Positions 1 through 10,499 of a stretch of DNA of 20,379 nucleotides are shown piece by piece (position 1 is the stretch's first letter; every line of letters starts with the position of its first letter). Below the pieces are notes generated by a model. It saw nothing but the letters and a program-made list of their open reading frames with translations. It searched no databases and had not been told where the DNA came from. A program made the position numbers and the translations under genes. Origin of the DNA: Fomitopsis serialis (taxonomy: Eukaryota > Basidiomycota > Agaricomycetes > Polyporales > Fomitopsidaceae); the NCBI RefSeq assembly GCF_022376445.1, contig NW_025955572.1, forward strand, positions 1 to 20,379. Reading direction: 5' to 3'.

Positions 1-574
1 CAGCGACCTCGAGATCCAAACGACTCTTATGCCACCGGACTGCCCAGTGAAGGCAACTAATGGCGATATACTGAAGGTGCACTACGTAAGTTATGCAGTC
101 ATACCGAGTAACGGTCGAAGGCTCAGATTTCCCGCTTTAGACTGGAAAGCTACTCTCGAACGGTAACAAGTTCGACTCGAGGTAAGTTCGCGCGCTCTGC
201 TTGAGTCGGGCCTCGTGAACGCAACGTGTCCACTAGCTATGACCGTAAGAAGCCGTTCTCCGTGACCTGTAAGTGTCGATCAATCTCAGGAAGCATCACA
301 ACCTGACGGGCATCGCTCGCAGTGGGCAGAGGCCAGGTCATCAAGGGCTGGGAGCGCGGGCTCCAAGGAATGTGCGAAGGGAGAGGCGCACGCTCATCAT
401 CCCCGCGCACCTCGCCTATGGTGAGTGAAGCGGAAGTCTTGTCTAGGCCTCCCCTCATCCAATCTGTCTCTCAGGAAACCGCGCCATGGGCGCAGCGATT
501 CCGCCAACTCTGCACTTGAGTTCGATGTCGAGCTCATCGAGCTGGATGCTCGAGGCAAACGTGATGAGCTGTAG
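1..574 (+). CDS. ER-type FKBP peptidyl-prolyl isomerase, 5'-partial, with two frame breaks
   Basis: FKBP2-like prolyl cis-trans isomerase that would act on folding proteins in the endoplasmic reticulum. Exons are 1-85, 141-181, 237-268, 323-420 and 475-574, with introns of 54-55 bp. The spliced product shows the FKBP landmarks in order: DCPVKATNGD, LKVHYTG, FDSS, GQVIKGWERGLQGMCEG, IIPAHLAYG and EFDVELIEL. It ends in KRDEL, a KDEL/HDEL-type ER-retrieval tail. The N-terminus, with the expected signal peptide, lies off the window. Two single-base losses break the frame: one near 379-381 (GGG where the family frame needs four G) and one near 504-506, after codons for IPP. All splice junctions and the C-terminal signal are preserved, so sequencing error is more likely than a dead gene. 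Family assignment is firm; whether the gene is intact is not. Confidence 0.88.
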
Positions 575-1079
575 ATTCCCTCATTAGCGATTGCCCACGA
601 CCGTGTATGGTTTGACTACTGCTACGTCGATGACTTCTTCTGACAAACTACATCGCGCACTGAGCAGTCAGTATAGGAACAGGTGGAATGCTATTTTGCC
701 GGTCAATTCTCTTGGCTGGAAGAAGTCAGTGCACTTGTAAGTCAGGACGTTCGCGTCATAGCATGCTATCAACGCAAGCGAGGTAGAGCGATGCTGCGTA
801 GAGGCACACCGCGAACACTCGAACTATAGGATACAACGTCAGCACTTGACGTTACGATTTCAGATTCGACGGTCATGTTAACATGGTCCGATCCCAACGC
901 ACACATCCCCCAATTGGCGATGAATGAATGACTCGTTGGACAGTAAAGAAACACAAATCTAGGCCAAGTCTGTGGAGACATGAGCTATGTGAGACGGTGC
1001 TAACTATGCTTCAATAGGGCAGAACCTGCACTACAACACCGCGTCCGGCGTTGGGATGCAGCTCCTGTCCTTAGGCGAG
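575..1079. other. Intergenic, no gene seen
   Basis: About 500 bp downstream of the FKBP stop. Only short, unconvincing open frames on both strands. I found no splice-consistent coding fragment, tRNA or snoRNA boxes at plausible spacing. Confidence 0.5.
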
Positions 1080-2586
1080 GCCGACATTAAGTATGGTACA
1101 GTATGATAGAGGCGTTCGGGGCACAAGAGACAAAGTCCGGGAAGACCAAGCGAAACTAGGGGAAACCGTTGTGACAAGTCGAGTGGGCCGAAGCGCGTTG
1201 CAACCGGGAAGGCGTAGACCGAGGGCTCCGAAAGGCGAGAAGATGGGGCCGAGGCGCGTCAATCGTGAAACGAGGCCACTGGTGTCGAGGGAAGTGAGCC
1301 GCAGCGCCGGAGATAGAATGTACAGGAAGGGTACAGCGTGGTATCGGTCGAGGTAGCTGTGGCGACGCAGCGAAACGACGAAGAGCACGGCGACATGAAG
1401 TTGATACAGACGAAGGCGTGAGGGGCTGGTAACAACCGTGCTTGAGGCAGATGGGATCGCAGCAACAGCAAGACGACTTCGAAGTGGAAACGATTCTGCA
1501 CGGTAATAAAGCAGCCTGACAGGGGAGGCGAAACGATGCAATACGGGGATGACAGCATGTGCGACTCGAGCTGCGATGGGCGACTTGCGGGGGAGGGCGA
1601 AGAACAAAGCCGACTGAGACCAGAATGACGAAAACGCAGGCCAGAACGAGACAGCCACTAGGAGACGGTGGGCAAGTATGAGAGGAGAATGCGGGAGAGG
1701 CACGACCGAGGTGAGGCAGAATGCAGGACTGGGGCGTATTCCGGAAGAGGCAGGCAGAGGCAGGGACGCGGGCTTGAGTTGAGGCAGATGAGCAGTCGCG
1801 GCTAAGGATCCAGAGGCGAGAAGTATGGATAAGGCAGACCGAGACACAGGCTGGATGATCAGGCTGGGAACGTAGATTATTGGGAACGACAGGCAGAGTG
1901 CAAAGTCCTCGAGGCGGTGAAGTCGAGGTAATGACCGGCGAATGAATTCCGGGGGAGGCAGGAGCGATATACTGGCGCAGAGATGGAGGACTCGGACTTG
2001 AGGGGCTCCGATCGCGATGCCTCCGTTGCAAGGCTGGTGTGAGGAACGGCGAAGTCGGACAAGACGAGACCCAGATTGAAGACAGAGAGAGTTGGGTGAA
2101 CAGATGACCCAAAGAGGTAAACCAAGGTGGTGACCAGATGATGACAGACCGGAGAAGGGAACAGACGATGAAACGAAGCCAGAGACAGAACGAACCGAGG
2201 TGGAGAAGCCACAAACCGAGTACCGGGGAGAGAAGACCAAGACGAACCCGAGACGTGGATAGGGTGTAGCGCGTGAGACTTGGGAAAGCCGGATCTCTGC
2301 GTCATCTCTGTCGGCCGTGCACAAGCCAACACTAGTGAGACGACACAGAGAACGGGTGGCGCCACTGGGGTTGACCTGCCAGGAGTCACCAGACGGCCGC
2401 GCGACCGGGTATTGTCGAATGCGATGTCGACCGATGTCGACGAACCAGACCAAAACCGAAGGAGATGAGTTGTCCACAGAGACAACGCAGACATCCGTCT
2501 CCAGGACGAGTCTAGCAAACACATCATCAATGATGAGAAGACAAAAAATGAAGTGAGCACGTACAAGCGAAGACCTATGAACCACA
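1080..2586. other. Purine-skewed (+) / pyrimidine-rich (-) block without a supported gene
   Basis: The plus strand is strongly purine-rich (44 of 60 bases by hand count in 1681-1740). The minus strand therefore has few stops and long overlapping open frames: about 504, 352 and 313 codons, all three frames being open over 1877-2214. The 504-codon frame has almost no Glu or Lys (around five Glu and two Lys) and is loaded with Ser, Arg, Leu and Pro. That is what random translation of a C+T-rich strand gives, and no protein family is recognisable. It lies directly downstream of the minus-strand gene ending at 2587, so it could be a long 3' UTR, an lncRNA or a decayed repeat. I do not call it coding. 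Confidence 0.55.
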
Positions 2587-3576
2587 TCATCCCGTATTTT
2601 GCAAACGACGATACCCGGGTTGGCGACGAGAGAAGAACAGAGCCGAAGGATAGTATGTGTCTTTGAGAGTCCACCACGCCTGCAGAAGCAGCCCAGGGAT
2701 AGGTGCTAGCCACTCCAGCATATCGATGATTGTCCAGAGCAATGCATTTGCCCGCCAAGCCAGGATGATGCCCGAGGTCCAGTAGCCAAGACGCGGCAAG
2801 TCGCCTTTCTTCATGCAACGCTTCTCGAACGTCAGGATGGACAGCTCGTGATGTCGCACGAATTGAACATCGTCAGGCGCGGCAGCAAAAGGGACCTGCT
2901 CGCTCCAGAAGGTGTTGTTAGGGGCCCAGGCGATTCTGGTGAGATAGACATCATAAGAGACGTAGTCGGGCTTCGTTTCCGCGGCCTCGGGCGTTTGGAT
3001 AGTGGGAGCCTCGGGAATCGACCAGTCGAGCTCGGGTACGTCCACATCCACGAGAGCCGGAGGGGTGCCGATGTCATACTGCGAAGTGTCCCCGATAGAC
3101 GGGGGGACTAGTGGGAAGCAAGTAGTGCAGTTAGATGAATGATAAAGTGCATTGAGCATCGACGTGAAAACTTACCATATGCGTCAGGCTCTGCCGTGCC
3201 CCCAGCCGACGGAACAATCAGCCAGTCGACCTTTGGGAAGGGAGGAGCGAGGTCTCCCGGGCGCGTCTGCCACCTATCGGGATCCATCGACGGAGACTCC
3301 AGAAGATGGCTGAGCGTGTCCAGAGGTAAGTCGTCTGATGCACCAAGGCTGTAGCCACGCGTCTATCAGAATCCTTTCTTTCAAGGCAAGTCGCAATAAG
3401 ACCACGTACGTGAGAACGTCCGTGAGAACATAGGCGAGACCGAGCACTAGAAATCCAGAGCCAATCGTGCGCCTGTTGACGTGCTGGGAGTACCGCGATG
3501 CAGAAGCGCTTGAGGTGAGGATGAAGATACTCTTAAGGACGGCGATGCCCTTCAAGAGATAGGGCGTGAGGAGCAT
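2587..3576 (-). CDS. Unrecognised membrane protein, 286 aa, three exons
   Basis: Exons (minus strand) are 3576-3410, 3348-3176 and 3107-2587. The introns of 61 and 68 bp have GTACGT/CTACAG and GTAAGT/ACTAG borders, and phases 2 and 1 join into one frame of 287 codons. I chose the ATG at 3576 because a TATA box lies about 100 bp upstream (3671-3678); an in-frame ATG at 3666 would fall almost on that TATA box. The protein has a hydrophobic N-terminal segment (about residues 5-21), a second one at about 38-57, an acidic Pro-rich middle (about 60-165), and a hydrophobic Trp-rich stretch around 230-265 (LLWTIIDMLEWLAPIPGLL). I recognise no family. Topology is inferred from hydrophobicity only. It is divergent from the membrane-protein gene at 4180. 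Confidence 0.72.
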
Positions 3577-4179
3577 AGCTGGGGAAGCTGATGGTTTAAG
3601 ACGGTGGAAGTGCGCGGGTAGTGCGAGGCGAGCGGGGACGGTAGGTGAATGCAGGGAGATGGGCACGGGCTACTTATAGGCCTCGACGCGTCGTGCACGT
3701 GAGGGACGAGTTATTGAATGCGATTCAACAAACCCGCACGTGCGACGCGCGTCGGGGGCGCATCGCGTCGGGCGATCCGCCACAAGTAGTTCCCCGCGTC
3801 CTGATTGGCTGGTCACCAAGTTCACGGTGGCGTACGCGCATCGCCGCCGTTTCCGAGGGTGACGACCTGAGGTTGTGCGCGTCGACCATGCAAGCCGCGT
3901 GAGGTCTACAACATGACAAAGTAAAACCACAGATACTAATGTGAAATTGGGAGCGGCGGGCACACACCAACCTCATGAAGTAGGTACGTCGCGCATGGCA
4001 CGGCTCTTCACATTATGACAGACCAACATGACAGCGGGACAAACAAACATGGCGCACCTTTGTTGGTCTTGCTCTCGCACACCTTTCCCCTCCTCCATCT
4101 TCTCCCGCTCATCCACGGCGCCGGTCGGGCCTGGTGCCCGCGCTTCCCACTGGCATCTACCCCGTTCCCAGCATCCACG
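3577..4179. promoter_or_regulatory. Divergent promoter region between two orphan membrane protein genes
   Basis: This 603-bp stretch separates the minus-strand ATG at 3576 from the plus-strand ATG at 4180. It holds the TATA box at 3671-3678, ACGCGT at 3686-3691, two CACGTG sites and an inverted CCAAT (ATTGG, 3803-3807). The plus-strand leader from about 4070 to 4175 is pyrimidine-rich, as is common upstream of fungal start codons. No gene is seen inside. An in-frame ATG at 4015 exists on the plus strand but would add a residue stretch with no recognisable features. Confidence 0.5.
3671..3678 (-). promoter_or_regulatory. TATA box of the 286-aa membrane protein gene
   Basis: Minus strand reads TATAAGTA, about 95-102 bp before the chosen ATG at 3576. 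Just upstream of it are a 10-bp palindrome centred on ACGCGT (3684-3693) and two CACGTG E-boxes (3696-3701 and 3737-3742). Confidence 0.55.
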
Positions 4180-5320
4180 ATGGCACTTTTTGAAGCATAT
4201 GCCGCCGCCCGCGACGCAACACGGCAGCTCTACTTGTATATCATAGACATTGGCCGTCGCCAATTCGGGAAGGTCATACGCAGGACACAACATTTGACGA
4301 TCAGTGCCTTCGAGGTCGTGCAATACGGCTGGAATACTCGGTTAGTGGTGCATACTGCATCGACAGTACTCGCTTGTCTAACACGAAACTCACAGCGAAC
4401 CTAAGTTATCCTTGCCGCAACATGCCAGTGCAGATGACGTTGCTCCTCGGCCGGCCATCGCCGCTACAGCACCTCCGTTGTCAGCGGGCATTCATGCCAA
4501 CTTGACCCACTCCGAGGACGATGAAGCCTTGCCACAACACACGTGTGTAAGCGACGTTCAACCTCCTTGGTCGGCCATCGCCACTGCAGTACCTTTACCT
4601 CTCTTGCCAGTACCTCTCCCTCTCTTGCCAGGACCTCCACCTCTCTTGCCAACCGTGACGAACATTACCAGCTCGGCGCACAATGCAGCCTTGCCGCCAC
4701 CCATATCACCTGCAACGCTATCTGGCGTATCAGAAGATACTGCGCGGCCCTCACAACCGCTCACCGGGACGACGCTGGAGCCTCCACGCCATACGCAAGC
4801 ACAATGCCCCGCGGCGAGCGATTCCCCTGGGTCTGGGGGTCACCCCGGCACCCCGACGCTAGTGATATTGCTTGGTGCTGTGTTCCTTGCCGTCTGCGCC
4901 ATCCACGTTGTCGCCCAGAAATGTGGAAGGGGCCGACGCCCGCACACCAACCAGAGAAATCTGCCCCCACCGCAGCACCCGTCCCTAGATGTTGCGCAAG
5001 CAAGGACGATGAGGCGCAGCGATCCACGACTCTGGGCGCCCATAGTCACGCTTCAAGACATCTACGACGGGTTGGACGACTACAACTCCGAGACACCGTC
5101 TTTCGCGCCGGGCGACCCCACGGTCACATATGACTTCGGGACCGGGAGATTTGCGCTCAGACTGGGGATTCGTGTCGCGCCCAAGCGTTCGACCCCCATC
5201 GTCGTGGACCCTTCGGTGCCTCCGCTGCTGGACGACGTCATCCAGGATGCGATGGATCTTCAGGCGGAGATGGATGTTGCGTGGGACGAGGTACTCCGTC
5301 GTGGCCGTGCGGCGTGCTAG
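4180..5320 (+). CDS. Unrecognised single-pass membrane protein with Pro-rich repeat ectodomain, 361 aa
   Basis: Two exons, 4180-4340 and 4396-5320, joined by a 55-bp intron (GTTAGT/CACAG, phase 2), give 362 codons. The ATG at 4180 follows a good CCACG context. Residues 1-54 are basic with a short hydrophobic run (LYLYIIDIG). Residues 60-205 are rich in Pro, Ala, Ser and Thr and consist of diverged repeats, each starting LPQH and carrying an N-glycosylation sequon (NLT, NIT), plus a triple VPLPLLP-type tract. A clear transmembrane helix (about 206-227, LVILLGAVFLAVCAIHVVA) is followed by a basic stop-transfer stretch (KCGRGRR). The C-terminal region of about 130 residues is acidic and probably cytosolic. 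The layout resembles a fungal cell-surface sensor or mucin-like protein, but that is inference; no family is recognised. Confidence 0.75.
4412..4690 (+). repeat. Diverged protein-level tandem repeat (two units)
   Basis: Unit 1 (4412-4528) starts LPQHASADDV and continues AIAATAPPL, then NLTH. Unit 2 (4529-4690) starts LPQHTCVSDV and continues AIATAVPLPL, then NITS. The DNA also matches at the starts (TTGCCGCAACA against TTGCCACAACA) and at GGCCATCGCC. Unit 2 is longer because of the inserted 21-bp triplication. Confidence 0.6.
4589..4651 (+). repeat. 21-bp tandem repeat, three copies
   Basis: Copies at 4589-4609, 4610-4630 and 4631-4651 each end in CCTCTCTTGCCA and encode VPLPLLP, VPLPLLP and GPPPLLP. 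In frame inside the ectodomain of the 361-aa membrane protein; such short tracts often vary in copy number. Confidence 0.85.
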
Positions 5321-5878
5321 GTGGAACGGCCGTCGCAGCCAGTTGTGATGGTTGGTCTTCTTAGCTCCTGCAGGTACTTAACCGCGTCGTGTTTGGACTC
5401 GGACACCATTCCTATACAGAATCAGTCCAACGTTATTGTTATGTAGCTCTGTTACGACCAGTCTCACTCGGACATTGGATTTGTGTTTCAATAGCTGACC
5501 CATGGTGTCCTGTCTTGTTTTGTAGCAATGCATTTCCCGCCCCGTACCTTTGATACAATGAGTCTGTCAACGACCAACAGCACAAAGACGTAAGTTATGA
5601 TAACCGACACTGCCTCTGAACGATGTAAAACGCACTGTCTTACGGATGGCAGATAGTCATTGTGCCTATGTGCTCATGACAGAGACATCCGTCCAAAGAC
5701 AGCTCTCGGCGAGGGCAGCCAACTGCAGCCAACCTTGATGCATTGGCCTGTTCTTGCGTGCTCCAATCTGACCTCGATTTGTCCAGCCCTTAGCACATAA
5801 TCAATATCACATATGATAGCTACTCAAGACAATTCACACCGGTGCACTCCGATTCCCCAGAACGTAGAATGCATGCCC
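5321..5878. other. Convergent intergenic region, no gene seen
   Basis: This 558-bp stretch lies between the 3' end of the plus-strand membrane protein gene and the 3' end of the minus-strand NKAP-like gene, so it should hold both 3' UTRs and poly(A) sites. A short ATG frame at 5527 running into GTAAGT at 5590 was considered and not supported. Confidence 0.5.
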
Positions 5879-7440
<1,562 letters not shown>

Positions 7441-8377
7441 TGTAGTCTGACGAGCACTGTTGTGGGTATGTGAAGCAGGGATGAAGACGTATACGAGTTG
7501 CTCGTTGTCCGCAGGCTGCGATGGTCGAAGCGACAGAGAGGATGCAATGAAGCAGCTTGGAAGCAGCCACAGGCTCTGCAAAGAGCGCCCGCAAGGCAAC
7601 GTTGAAGAGAAAGCGTGGGAACTTCTGGTGTATCGTTCTGAACAAGTCTCAGTCTGTACCAAGTCTGTACGATCTTCTCGCACGAGCTCCTGACGTCCCT
7701 CGCCAGTGTTGTCACTACTTCTACATAATTTACTGTTGTATGACCGAAGGTTCGAATCTTGCTGTTGCGTCACCGCGCCCTTGGCTCGTCTCGAAATCGT
7801 CATGGGTACACTGACCCCGCAACGCGGCTCGGAGGGCATCAGACTGCAATCAGAGTGTACCACAAATCCGGCCGCAGACTCCATCACCGCCCCCATGACA
7901 CCACCCGAGAATCCATCGCACCTAAGTTACTTAGACTATTAGACTACCCGACACACCCACGAAGCACCGCTCAGAAAAGAACACCAGATTCGTATCGACC
8001 AATACAGTCACAACCACGGAGCGCGGACTCGGAGCCGCCGTGCTCCTCGCGATCGAGCAAATCTTGCGAACACCAAGAACATCATGTCACATTCGATTCT
8101 GCGATACATAGTCGGGTATGTCCTATCTACACTCAGGGTCTCTTAAAGCTACAATAAATTCGTATCCGTAACGTGGTTTGGTTATGACGATGTGAGGTCC
8201 GGCGGCGTGTGTTGCCCAATAGATAAAGCACAAACAGGCGTATCTGTTGGCGATGTTCAGATACCTAGTAAAAAGGTACACAGGTCACAGTCGACAACTA
8301 TGCACAGCGCGCGATCGCAGATCATGACGGACAAGACCGGGGAGCATCCGTCGGAAGATGACGTAGGTGGAGACGGC
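7441..8377. other. Intergenic, no gene seen
   Basis: About 940 bp between the NKAP start and the end of the first Ohr gene; it should hold the NKAP promoter and the Ohr 3' UTR. A GGTTCGAATC string near 7750 resembles a tRNA B box, but no cloverleaf can be built around it on either strand. Only short frames occur. Confidence 0.5.
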
Positions 8378-9104
8378 TCAGACCTTGACGACGGAGACCT
8401 CGCAGCCCTGGGTCAGCGCGCGGCTGTACGCACAGAACTGCCGCCAGAGTCAGCACGGACGGAAGATGGAGGGGACAGATCAAACTCACGTCGTGCGCGG
8501 CAGCGATGATGTCATCGTCGTCGATACCCTCGACGCCGACCTCGACGCGCAGGCCAAAGCCCTCGAGGTCCGGGTTTTCGGGGTGCCCGAGGAACACCTT
8601 CGTATGCACCTTCGCCTTCTCGCTGAGCTCCTTCTTGCCCGCTCTCGCAGCCATCAGCTGCAGCGACCCCAGGAAACACGCTGTATCGCGATCAGCATAC
8701 GGCAGGACACGACGCAGCGAGGAACACTCACTGGCATAGCCCATGCCGAAGAGCTGCTCGGGGTTCGGGCCTTCGCCCTTCCCGCCGATGACCTTGGGCA
8801 TGTCCATCCTGAGCTCGAGCGGCGAGTCGCCGCTCGACCGCACTACACCGCCTTTCCGGCCAGAGCCCTCCGCGGTGGATTTCGCGAAGTACTGCAGACG
8901 TGCGGCTGTCAGCGCGACTCGGTGCCATGGGTAGGGCGTGAAGCTTACGACGTGGTCCTTCAGAGTGAGGATGCCTCGCGCGTGTGATGATTCAGACAAG
9001 GCTTGCTTGTCAACGCGCGGCGCGAGACGGACGCCCTCGCCTGCGAAATGGCGGGGGGTGTAGCGCGTTGAGAGGGGACGTAGGATAGCTGTAGCCGGAC
9101 GCAT
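8378..9104 (-). CDS. Ohr/OsmC-family organic hydroperoxide reductase, copy 1, 188 aa
   Basis: Thiol peroxidase of the Ohr family, which reduces organic hydroperoxides. Exons (minus) are 9104-8949, 8891-8732, 8680-8490 and 8437-8378, with introns of 57, 51 and 52 bp, giving 189 codons in frame. Family marks: LTLKDHV at the start of the domain, GSGRKGG (catalytic Arg, about R64), MPKVIGGKGEGPNPEQLF (about E97), GYATCFLG (peroxidatic Cys, C107) and FCAYSRAL (resolving Cys, C171). The first 30-40 residues are basic, Ser/Thr/Arg-rich and lack acidic residues (MRPATAILRPLSTRY), which suggests a mitochondrial presequence. The usual CPY around the resolving Cys reads CAY, and there is an extra Cys near the C-terminus (GCEV). 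The second copy lies about 700 bp upstream on the same strand. Confidence 0.93.
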
Positions 9105-9341
9105 AGTGGCAAGGTATGGAAGGGTGGGTTGTGATGACGAGGATGGGTGTGCAACGTGCAACGCCAGGAAGTTAAGTAGTTGGATTAGCGTGAGATTAGA
9201 ATGCCGGCGTCTATGTGCGACGACGAGATAGTGTACGCGGGTCGTGAGAGGTCGTAACAAGTGTGAGTGCGTTGGGAGTGCACAGCTTGGGCGAGAGGGT
9301 GATTGCTTGGAGAACTGACGAGGAGCACGTCCGGGCTGGTG

Positions 9342-9348
9342 CCTTATA
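9342..9348 (-). promoter_or_regulatory. Possible TATA box of Ohr copy 1
   Basis: Minus strand reads TATAAGG, about 240 bp before the ATG at 9104. This implies a leader of about 200 nt, possibly with an intron. The triple CCAAT repeat lies a further 155-210 bp upstream. Confidence 0.3.
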
Positions 9349-9503
9349 GCTGAGGGACCTGAGGAGCGCGCGCGTGAGGAAAACAAATTGCGCGTCTACT
9401 GGGGCAGGGCGCAGCCTGAGCCATGCGCCGACAGTACACGCAGAGTTGACGCGACGAGCGCGATGACTTTGCGGGTGACGCGCGCATTGGAGCGCGCTGC
9501 ACG

Positions 9504-9554
9504 GGCCAATGAGCGACGCAGGCCAATGAGCGACGCAGGCCAATGAGCGACGCA
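9504..9554. repeat. Three exact 17-bp tandem repeats, each with a CCAAT box
   Basis: Copies at 9504-9520, 9521-9537 and 9538-9554 each read GGCCAATGAGCGACGCA. Each holds a CCAAT core, the site of the Hap2/3/5 (CBC/NF-Y) complex. Upstream of Ohr copy 1 and downstream of copy 2, both transcribed leftward, so copy 1 is the likely target. Confidence 0.8.
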
Positions 9555-9816
9555 GCGGCCCGACGACTCCCGACGACCGCCACAGTCACGCTTCTGTGAC
9601 CGTTGCGATCCCCGATCCGGCAAGAAGACGTGCGTGCGCGCCACAACGCAAGGCTGGGCGCACCACCGCTCCATGAGGCCGCATGCACTGACAAGCCGAC
9701 CACGCAGCCCACCAGGAGCAAGGTGTAATGTATACATCCGTATCCAGATCGCATTCTCCAATAAGTAATGGAAATGGACTAGGTTCGATGTTACTGACAG
9801 CTTGTCGCTGCGGACT

Positions 9817-10499
9817 CTACGCCGCGGACACATTCACGACAACGCCCTTGCTCAACGCGCGACTGTACGGGCACGCCTGCGGAAATGGGTCAACCATGCG
9901 CCACCCCAACGGATTGCCATGAGCGCATACGCACCTCATGCCCAGCCTTGACGAGCTCCTCATCCGCGCCCTCGACCTGGATGTCCACCTCGAGCCCGAA
10001 TCCCTCCATCTCCTTCGGCTCCCCAACGTGCACCTGCGCGTGCACCACCGCCTTCTTCGCCATCTCTGCCTTGCCGAGCTTCCCGGCCACGAGCTGCATC
10101 GCGCTCAGGAAGCAGGCTGCAGAGAGAAATTGAGTGATGCGAGCCTAGATTGACTACAGAGCGTCCTCGCACCTGCATATCCCATGGCGAACAGCATCTC
10201 CGGGTTCTGCCCGTCCCCCTTGCCTCCGAGCGATTTGGGCATTGCGAGGCGCAGACTGAGCCCATGGTCGTCATCGGACTTGACCTGTCCGTTTCTGCCC
10301 TGGCCCCGCGCCGTAGCGTGGGCGGTGTACTGACAGTATTCAAATTGATTGAGCCACTATACGGCCGTTGAAATGCACGTCGCGCTACCTTGTGATCCTT
10401 GAGCGTTATGAGCGTCCGCGTGGGGTAGCGGAGGGCATGCGCCCGTGCTCCATGCGCGACGACAGGCCGCGTGCTTGCAAGTCTGAGAGGGCTGAGCAT
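9817..10499 (-). CDS. Ohr/OsmC-family organic hydroperoxide reductase, copy 2, 169 aa
   Basis: Exons (minus) are 10499-10389, 10329-10173, 10116-9935 and 9876-9817, with introns of 59, 56 and 58 bp, giving 170 codons in frame. All three introns sit at the same places and phases as in copy 1: after LKDHK or LKDHV (phase 0), inside the residue after GYA (phase 1), and after AGHE or AAHD (phase 0). Catalytic marks are GQGRNG (R49), QNPEMLF (E81), GYAACFLS (peroxidatic C91) and ACPYSRAL (resolving C152), the last being the standard CPY form. Residues 1-30 are basic without acidic residues (MLSPLRLASTRPVV), a probable mitochondrial presequence. The ATG at 10499 is 65-75 bp below a TATA box. This is the more canonical of the two Ohr copies. 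Confidence 0.94.

Larger units (their letters stand above)
9105..9816. promoter_or_regulatory. Intergenic region between the two Ohr genes
   Basis: This 712-bp stretch holds the 3' UTR of Ohr copy 2 and the promoter of copy 1. It contains the possible TATA at 9342-9348, the triple CCAAT repeat at 9504-9554, one more inverted CCAAT (ATTGG) at 9486-9490 and a 10-bp palindrome ATGTATACAT at 9728-9737. No gene is seen. Confidence 0.5.

Noticed and set aside
2130..2220. Box C/D snoRNA from ATGATGA near 2138
   Set aside because: No CTGA D box follows within 100 nt.
1071..2585. Minus-strand open frame of 504 codons as a gene
   Set aside because: Amino-acid composition follows from the C+T-rich strand (almost no Glu or Lys), the other two frames are also largely open, and no family motif is visible.
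4015..4179. Earlier in-frame ATG for the 361-aa membrane protein
   Set aside because: It would extend through a pyrimidine-rich leader with no conserved features; the ATG at 4180 has the better context.
5527..5600. Small spliced gene starting MHFPPRTFD and running into a GTAAGT
   Set aside because: No acceptor leads to a convincing second exon, and it lies in a convergent 3' region.
7725..7790. Possible tRNA around GGTTCGAATC
   Set aside because: The T-stem has a mismatch, no acceptor partner or D-arm can be found at the right distance on either strand, and no anticodon arm forms.
9131..9320. Box C/D snoRNA from a perfect GTGATGA C box at 9131-9137
   Set aside because: The next CTGA downstream is about 175 nt away, too far for a normal C/D snoRNA, and I see no rRNA complement.
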